From Gemmatimonadota bacterium (GTDB lineage Bacteria; Gemmatimonadota; Gemmatimonadetes; JACCXV01; JAHWKZ01): DNA of 7,045 bases. Below are positions 5,910 through 7,045 of this stretch, piece by piece. The DNA is taken from the NCBI GenBank assembly GCA_030641505.1, contig DAOWHI010000121.1, positions 1-7,045 of the forward strand, given 5' to 3'. Each line of letters begins with the position of its first letter. The stretch's first letter is position 1. The notes below the pieces were generated by a model. The model was not told where the DNA came from. It made no database searches and saw only the letters and a list, made by a program, of their open reading frames with translations. The translations under genes were made by a program, and so were the position numbers.

Positions 5910-6770
5910 ATGGAACGCTCCTCAACAGAGACGACCCCACGCGTCCTCAAGTTCGGTCACAGCCCCGATCCCGACGACGCTTTCATGTTCTTCGGGCTCG
6001 CCAAGGGGGCCGTAAGGATCCGCGACTTTGTCGTAGAACACTTACTCGAGGACATCCAGACTTTGAACGAGATGGCGATTGCCAACGAGATCGAGATCAC
6101 GGCGATCAGCGCCCACGCGTATCCGGCGGTTCAAGACAACTACTGGATCATGCACTGCGGCGCATCGATGGGAAAGGGGTACGGACCGATCATCGTCGCA
6201 GCGCCCGACGGTCCGCGATCACTGGACGCGTTGGGCGGCCAACGGGTTGCGATCCCGGGTTCGCTAACGACGGCCTATCTCGTCGCTCAACTCTACCTCC
6301 CCGACTTCGAGGCGGTCGTGTACCCGTTCGACGAGATCCCATCCGCCGTTGCCGACAGGCGAGTCGACGCCGGTCTAGTGATCCACGAAGGCCAGATCAC
6401 GTACAGAGAGCAGGGGCTCATCAAGCTGGGGGATCTCGGCGCGCTGTGGCTCGCCGACACCGGATTGCCGCTGCCGTTGGGACTCGACGTCGTGAGCAAG
6501 AACCTGGGGCCACAACTGGCCGGCGAGATCGCACGAGGGTTGTCAGACTCGATCGGCTACGCGTTCGACCACGAGGACGACGCGGTCGCATACGCGCTCG
6601 ACTTCGGTCGTGGGCTCGACACCGAGCAAGCGAGAACGTTCGTCAAGATGTACGTCAACGATTACACATGCGACATGGGTGAGGAGGGCCGCCGCGCGCT
6701 CCAGACGTTATTTGATCGCGGTGTCGACCGAGGATTGATCGAGCCGGTGGGCTCGATCGAGCTTATCTGA
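5910..6770 (+). CDS. mqnD: 1,4-dihydroxy-6-naphthoate synthase, MqnD (futalosine pathway)
   Basis: A 286-residue cytoplasmic enzyme of the MqnA/MqnD family with a periplasmic-binding-protein-like fold. It converts cyclic dehypoxanthine futalosine to 1,4-dihydroxy-6-naphthoate, a menaquinone head-group precursor. The signature GHSPDPDDAFMFFGL (16-30) is diagnostic of MqnD rather than MqnA. Other marks are EITAISAHAYP (62-72, ligand contact), GASMGKGYGP (84-93), AIPGSLTTAYL (114-124, second-domain phosphate/ligand loop) and LVIHEGQ (156-162), whose His159 corresponds to the presumed catalytic histidine. LPLGLDVVSKNL (188-199) closes the pocket. Length is typical. The ATG at 5910 has only weak ribosome-site sequence (GGTAGG about 13 bases back). 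No other mqn gene is visible in the window, so the pathway must be completed elsewhere. It is divergent from the kinase operon and overlaps the next gene by one base (TGATG). Confidence 0.95.
   Translation: MERSSTETTPRVLKFGHSPDPDDAFMFFGLAKGAVRIRDFVVEHLLEDIQTLNEMAIANEIEITAISAHAYPAVQDNYWIMHCGASMGKGYGPIIVAAPDGPRSLDALGGQRVAIPGSLTTAYLVAQLYLPDFEAVVYPFDEIPSAVADRRVDAGLVIHEGQITYREQGLIKLGDLGALWLADTGLPLPLGLDVVSKNLGPQLAGEIARGLSDSIGYAFDHEDDAVAYALDFGRGLDTEQARTFVKMYVNDYTCDMGEEGRRALQTLFDRGVDRGLIEPVGSIELI
6737..6758 (+). repeat. Perfect 9-bp inverted repeat at the mqnD 3' end
   Basis: The arms GATCGAGCC (6737-6745) and GGCTCGATC (6750-6758) are perfectly complementary across a GGTG tetraloop; flanking bases could add a U-G and a U-A pair. 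The following bases create an overlapping 12-bp palindrome, GCTCGATCGAGC (6751-6762), so two structures compete. It lies in the codons for the last residues of mqnD and ends 11 bases before the next gene's ATG, where a ribosome site would normally be. There is no clean U-run, so it is not a standard terminator. Confidence 0.6.
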
Positions 6771-7045
6771 TGCGCTTTTCGGTGCGCTCGCTGCTCCTTC
6801 TATTCGCGCTATCGCCATTCGTGGCGACCGCGTGCGCCGGGGCCCAAACACCGACCGACGGCGCGCCGCCGCAGACCGTGCCGGAGGGCGCGACCAAGCT
6901 GGCGATCGAGCCGGTGGACGAGATCGTCAGCCACTTCTACTCCGGCAACGGGGAGCAGCGCAAGGAAATGAACCGCACCAAGGAAGATCTGTACAAGTTC
7001 GGGACAAAGCTGACAAGTACCCAACAGCCGCCGCCGGAGCCGCCA
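6770..7045 (+). CDS. Secreted protein or lipoprotein of unknown function (C-terminus missing)
   Basis: Ninety-two codons are visible before the window ends. The start ATG overlaps the mqnD stop codon (TGATG), which argues for co-transcription and coupled translation. Residues 1-21 form a short signal peptide (MRFSVRS, then LLLLFALSPFVAT). Cys22 in ATAC could be a lipidation site, although Ala at -3 is a weak lipobox. Type I cleavage at AGA-Q26 is the alternative. After a Pro/Thr-rich linker comes a charged segment with AIEPVDEIVSHFYSGNGEQ (40-58) and KEDLYKFG, then a Pro-rich stretch (QQPPPEPP) at the truncated end. I do not recognise a family. A role as an envelope-anchored partner of menaquinone biosynthesis is not supported by anything beyond adjacency. 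Confidence 0.75.
   Translation, partial: MRFSVRSLLLLFALSPFVATACAGAQTPTDGAPPQTVPEGATKLAIEPVDEIVSHFYSGNGEQRKEMNRTKEDLYKFGTKLTSTQQPPPEPP

Noticed and set aside
2750..6770. UbiA gene as the menaquinone prenyltransferase partner (MqnP) of mqnD
   Set aside because: Its first Asp motif differs from the MqnP type as I know it, and the gene is in a divergent operon; adjacency alone is not enough.

Overview
The window is a GC-rich (roughly 60%) bacterial chromosomal fragment carrying eight protein-coding genes on two divergent units. A TonB-dependent receptor with an N-terminal carboxypeptidase-regulatory domain (Oar-like), a futalosine-pathway menaquinone gene (mqnD), two deoxynucleoside kinases of the kinds common in Bacteroidota-like lineages, and an RMD-type TPR protein together suggest a diderm such as Acidobacteriota, Gemmatimonadota or a relative. 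The phylum cannot be fixed from the sequence alone. I see no RNA genes, mobile elements, CRISPR arrays or signs of recent transfer.

Minus strand, read from right to left. A good sigma70-type promoter (TTGACA, 17-bp spacer, TACGAT; 5786-5814) drives a compact five-gene run: two different deoxynucleoside kinases joined by an ATGA overlap (5736-5071, 5074-4436), an exported TPR protein (4396-3581), a UbiA-superfamily membrane prenyltransferase (3571-2750), and a YheT-type alpha/beta hydrolase (2753-1749) that also overlaps its neighbour by ATGA. After a 94-bp gap holding an extended -10 promoter comes a large outer-membrane receptor gene (1654-1), which runs off the left edge of the window. A near-perfect intrinsic-terminator-like hairpin lies inside the signal-peptide codons of this receptor.

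Plus strand. Divergent from the kinase operon, mqnD (5910-6770) encodes 1,4-dihydroxy-6-naphthoate synthase of the futalosine route to menaquinone. Its stop codon overlaps, as TGATG, the start of a short secreted protein or lipoprotein (6770-7045) that runs off the right edge. A perfect 9-bp hairpin sits just before this junction.

The kinase pair serves deoxynucleoside salvage. The UbiA protein and hydrolase suggest a membrane-lipid or isoprenoid modification step of unknown product. MqnD makes a quinone head-group precursor, but the UbiA protein does not look like the canonical menaquinone prenyltransferase, so a functional link across the divergent promoter is only a possibility. Most of the window is ordinary housekeeping or accessory metabolism. 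The most unusual items are the receptor's intragenic terminator-like hairpin, the hairpin at the mqnD junction, and the uncharacterised TPR-UbiA-hydrolase operon.
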